A DNA stretch of 47,496 nucleotides from Ichthyophonus hoferi (lineage: Eukaryota; Opisthokonta; Ichthyosporea; Ichthyophonida; Ichthyophonidae): NCBI GenBank assembly GCA_002751075.1, contig NAOQ01000550.1:1-47496 (forward strand), in the 5' to 3' direction. Each line of letters starts with the position of its first letter. Within the stretch, counting starts at the first letter, position 1. The position numbers and the translations under genes were made by a program. Positions 44,411 to 47,496 of this stretch are shown one piece after another. Below the pieces are notes generated by a model. It was not told the DNA's origin. It searched no databases and saw nothing but the letters and a program-made list of their open reading frames with translations.

Positions 44411-46080
44411 CCATCGTATTGCTATTTAATGTCTAGTTTACCATTGGCGCCCAGATATGACTGTTCCTGTTCAGATCTCTTGCTCGTTCACAAGTCAGGG
44501 AACTTTCTACTAATATTAAATAGTGATAATAGTTATTATTAACATTGTGATATAGCACCCCTTACTGATTGGTCTCATTCTACATTTCCATCCATTAGCA
44601 CCTAATCGAATCAAAGCTTATTTCCCTTAGAGCTATATAATTGTATAATTACTACAACTAGCTTTCTAGAGTCGACATACGCGCCTTCTACCACTACAAC
44701 TGAGCTTTAATTAAGATTGTAGTATGCCTATATCTAGGAGCTTTAGTGACTCTTTCAAATTTCACAACATCCAATCTATAGCTGATTATAAGATCGCTAA
44801 CTCTGAATAACGCGTGGTTATAATTGATTTATCAATGTAGTGAATTAGTTAATGAGATATGTAAGGGAACACTAGTACCACCATATATAGATAGGATCAG
44901 ACATTCCTAGTGGGTCTTAATAATTTTTCATAAATTGTATTAGTCAATGGGAAGAGTATTTATGATTCGCTACATCTCTAAGATGCAAAGTAGCATAATA
45001 ATACAAAAGTCTATGGTATACCACCTTATCATATATCTTTCACAGCTGCCTAATCTAGTAAGGAATGACAGTAGTGGCATTATCTCTTTTACCTTCTGAA
45101 TTGTTGAAGATTTGATTCAGAAAATACATTAGAAAAAAATATTAAACATATTGTGTAGATTTCTTCCTGTGTACATATACATAATATACGCTGTTTTAGA
45201 CCGTATTCGGTTGTTTGTGATCATTAGCATCTGACCAGTATGACTAATATAGTCCCAATATAATATAGGTTTAGAACTTTATAAAAATTTCAAACGACAA
45301 TTATTAAAATTAGTAAGAATTTATGCGGTTCGCAATTCTTGTAATCTTCAAATTCGGACTGCGTCCTGCGAGCCTAAAATCGAATAAATATGAGCCAGTA
45401 GATCGGAATCTTAAATTAGCAACTTTGGTGTGTTAATACTGGCCGTAAGACGAAGTATAAAAGAAAACAAAAATTGATAATAAAATACCCCCGCTCGCCC
45501 ATATATGCGGCACTTAGTACAAAGTTCTCGTAAAGCACACAAATACATTGCACTTATTTATGCTAACCACATTGTTATTGTAAGGTTTAACCCACCGTTA
45601 GCACTCGCATATGATAATCAGCATCCAGATGCTAGAACTGTCACAGATTCTGATGTGTAATAATCTCTGCTAATAATATTAAATAATTATAGCTATATAT
45701 ATATATATATATAATACCCAAGTTAAATAAATACTCCCACTTTCACAACGTTCAGTGCCTAGTTTTGCATAAGCAAATTCATTCTTTTATTAAGACATCA
45801 AGTAGGCACATGCTTATCTCTTCGTGGTAATTATGATATATATACGGCTTACCCCATTTGGGCGTAGACACAGAAAGAATGAAGTTCTTAATTTCTGAAG
45901 AAATTTAACGTTGGTTAACTAGAAATAACCATGCCTATTATGAGTAATGGTATTAAGATTGAGGAAAACTCACTCTATTATTAGAATAGATGTTACAACC
46001 CTTTTAGGTAGTAATCAATTAATTATCAAATAAAAAAATATCCATATAAAGTAAACTCGAGCCAAGAAATTAGTTTTAAT
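44410..46080. other. intergenic DNA with repeat fragments
   Basis: 44905-44990 holds a short piece of the dispersed repeat at 3510 (AATTGTATTAGTCA). 45640-45735 holds the 3' end of R2 (ATTAAATAATTATAGCTATA, AATACCCAAGTTAA). No gene is recognised. Confidence 0.45.
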
Positions 46081-46089
46081 TACTTACAC

Positions 46090-46430
46090 CAATCATATTT
46101 ATTATATTTCTCGATCGTTATTATAACTTTGTCTACGTCACACTTAGCTGAATATATATATATATATATATATATAGGCTTTATATACCAGTATATGAAT
46201 TAATAAAAATGTTTTAATTTTAATTTATATACATTTAAGCAAATACGTTATATAGTATATAGGAATTATCACATTAATTAACTACTCCGATCAAACAACT
46301 GCTGTTAGTTAATCAGCTTAAATTACATTAATTACGTATTAATCTCTAAATAATTAGCAATTAGTTACACTAATCACATTAATTTTATTTCTCGATCGTT
46401 AGAGATAAATAGTGCCTACGTCATACCTAG
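46090..46430 (+). promoter_or_regulatory. duplicated motif block upstream of TRAPPC3
   Basis: Two diverged copies 281 bp apart share TTACAC.AATCA.ATT, TTTCTCGATCGTTA and CTACGTCA (46110-46140 and 46391-46423). The TACGTCA half resembles a CRE half-site. The copies lie about 220-560 bp before the TRAPPC3 ATG, so they could be regulatory or simply a local duplication. Confidence 0.4.
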
Positions 46431-46437
46431 ATTATAT

Positions 46438-46640
46438 AATAATAATAATAATAATAAAATATAATAAAATGTATACATTTTTTATGTATATACATATATA
46501 CTATATATAGTATATATTACTGATACATAACCATACTACATTACATACATACTGCTTTCAGTTCTAAGGCGAGGGGAGAGAGGTGTAATATATTATCATA
46601 TAGGTTAAAGGACATAGGTATAATAGTAATAGAACTACTA
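46438..46640. other. AT microsatellites and presumed leader of TRAPPC3
   Basis: An (AAT)n run at 46438-46455 is followed by ATATATAC/TATATAGTATATA sequence to about 46520, then less biased sequence up to the ATG. No distinct core promoter motif stands out from the AT background. Confidence 0.4.
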
Positions 46641-46645
46641 ACACT

Positions 46646-47351
<706 letters not shown>

Positions 47352-47401
47352 TAGGTATAGTAGGATATTGTAGGATAGTATCCTACTATTATACCATGAT
47401 A

Positions 47402-47496
47402 CTTACATACATACATATATACATACATACATACATAACTATACATACATACATATATATATACATGCATGCATACATACATACATACATACATAC
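47402..47496 (+). repeat. (ACAT)n microsatellite in TRAPPC3 intron 2
   Basis: ACATACATACAT-type tetranucleotide repeat running to the end of the window; it may continue beyond. Confidence 0.95.

Overview
The window is AT-rich eukaryotic DNA (roughly two-thirds A+T) from an invertebrate animal. Its genes have short exons, consensus GTAAGT-type donors and introns of about 40 bp to 1.5 kb filled with simple repeats. The protein set is metazoan: RNase P/MRP subunit POP7 (Rpp20), TRAPP subunit TRAPPC3 (Bet3), an amphiphysin/BIN-type BAR-SH3 protein, a multi-domain fucolectin-like (F5/8C/FTP) secreted protein and two intronless C2H2 zinc-finger proteins. Base composition and compactness fit a demosponge such as Amphimedon; that is an inference from style, not a proven identity.

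Layout. 1-5.9 kb: intergenic DNA with a gag-like retroelement fossil (about 1.05-2.41 kb, minus), a dispersed repeat and the first copy of an unknown relic family (3.9-4.24 kb). 5.9-11.75 kb, minus strand: a 14-exon lectin-like gene with a signal peptide, one divergent module and four full FTP-type domains built by tandem duplication of an exon-intron unit of about 0.9-1.1 kb; an assembly gap lies in its third intron. 11.8-20.2 kb: repeat-dominated, with a large foldback element (14.24-14.85 kb), a 102-bp tandem duplication, a 96-bp tandem array and a few weak small ORFs. 20.29-21.29 kb: intronless zinc-finger gene (+), followed by the second copy of the relic family. 23.8-26.7 kb: amphiphysin-like BAR-SH3 gene (+, six exons). 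27.7-31.2 kb: POP7 (+, four exons), with a second gap in intron 2. 31.3-40.5 kb: no clear host gene; interspersed repeats, Ty1/copia fossils and a third relic copy. 40.6-41.6 kb: second zinc-finger gene (-). 42.2-42.8 kb: three phase-consistent exons of an unidentified minus-strand gene. 43.9-46.6 kb: repeats and AT-rich intergenic DNA. 46.6 kb to the end: the first two coding exons of TRAPPC3 (+), which runs off the window.

The housekeeping genes (POP7 in tRNA/rRNA processing, TRAPPC3 in ER-Golgi tethering, BAR-SH3 in membrane curvature and endocytosis) are independent units, not a pathway cluster. I see no defence or biosynthetic system. The most unusual items are the modular lectin gene, a tandemly duplicated 3' splice site in the BAR-SH3 gene, a three-copy relic family with conserved upstream sequence, and the unidentified gene near 42.5 kb. 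All splice models were assembled by eye from splice signals, phase bookkeeping and family resemblance.
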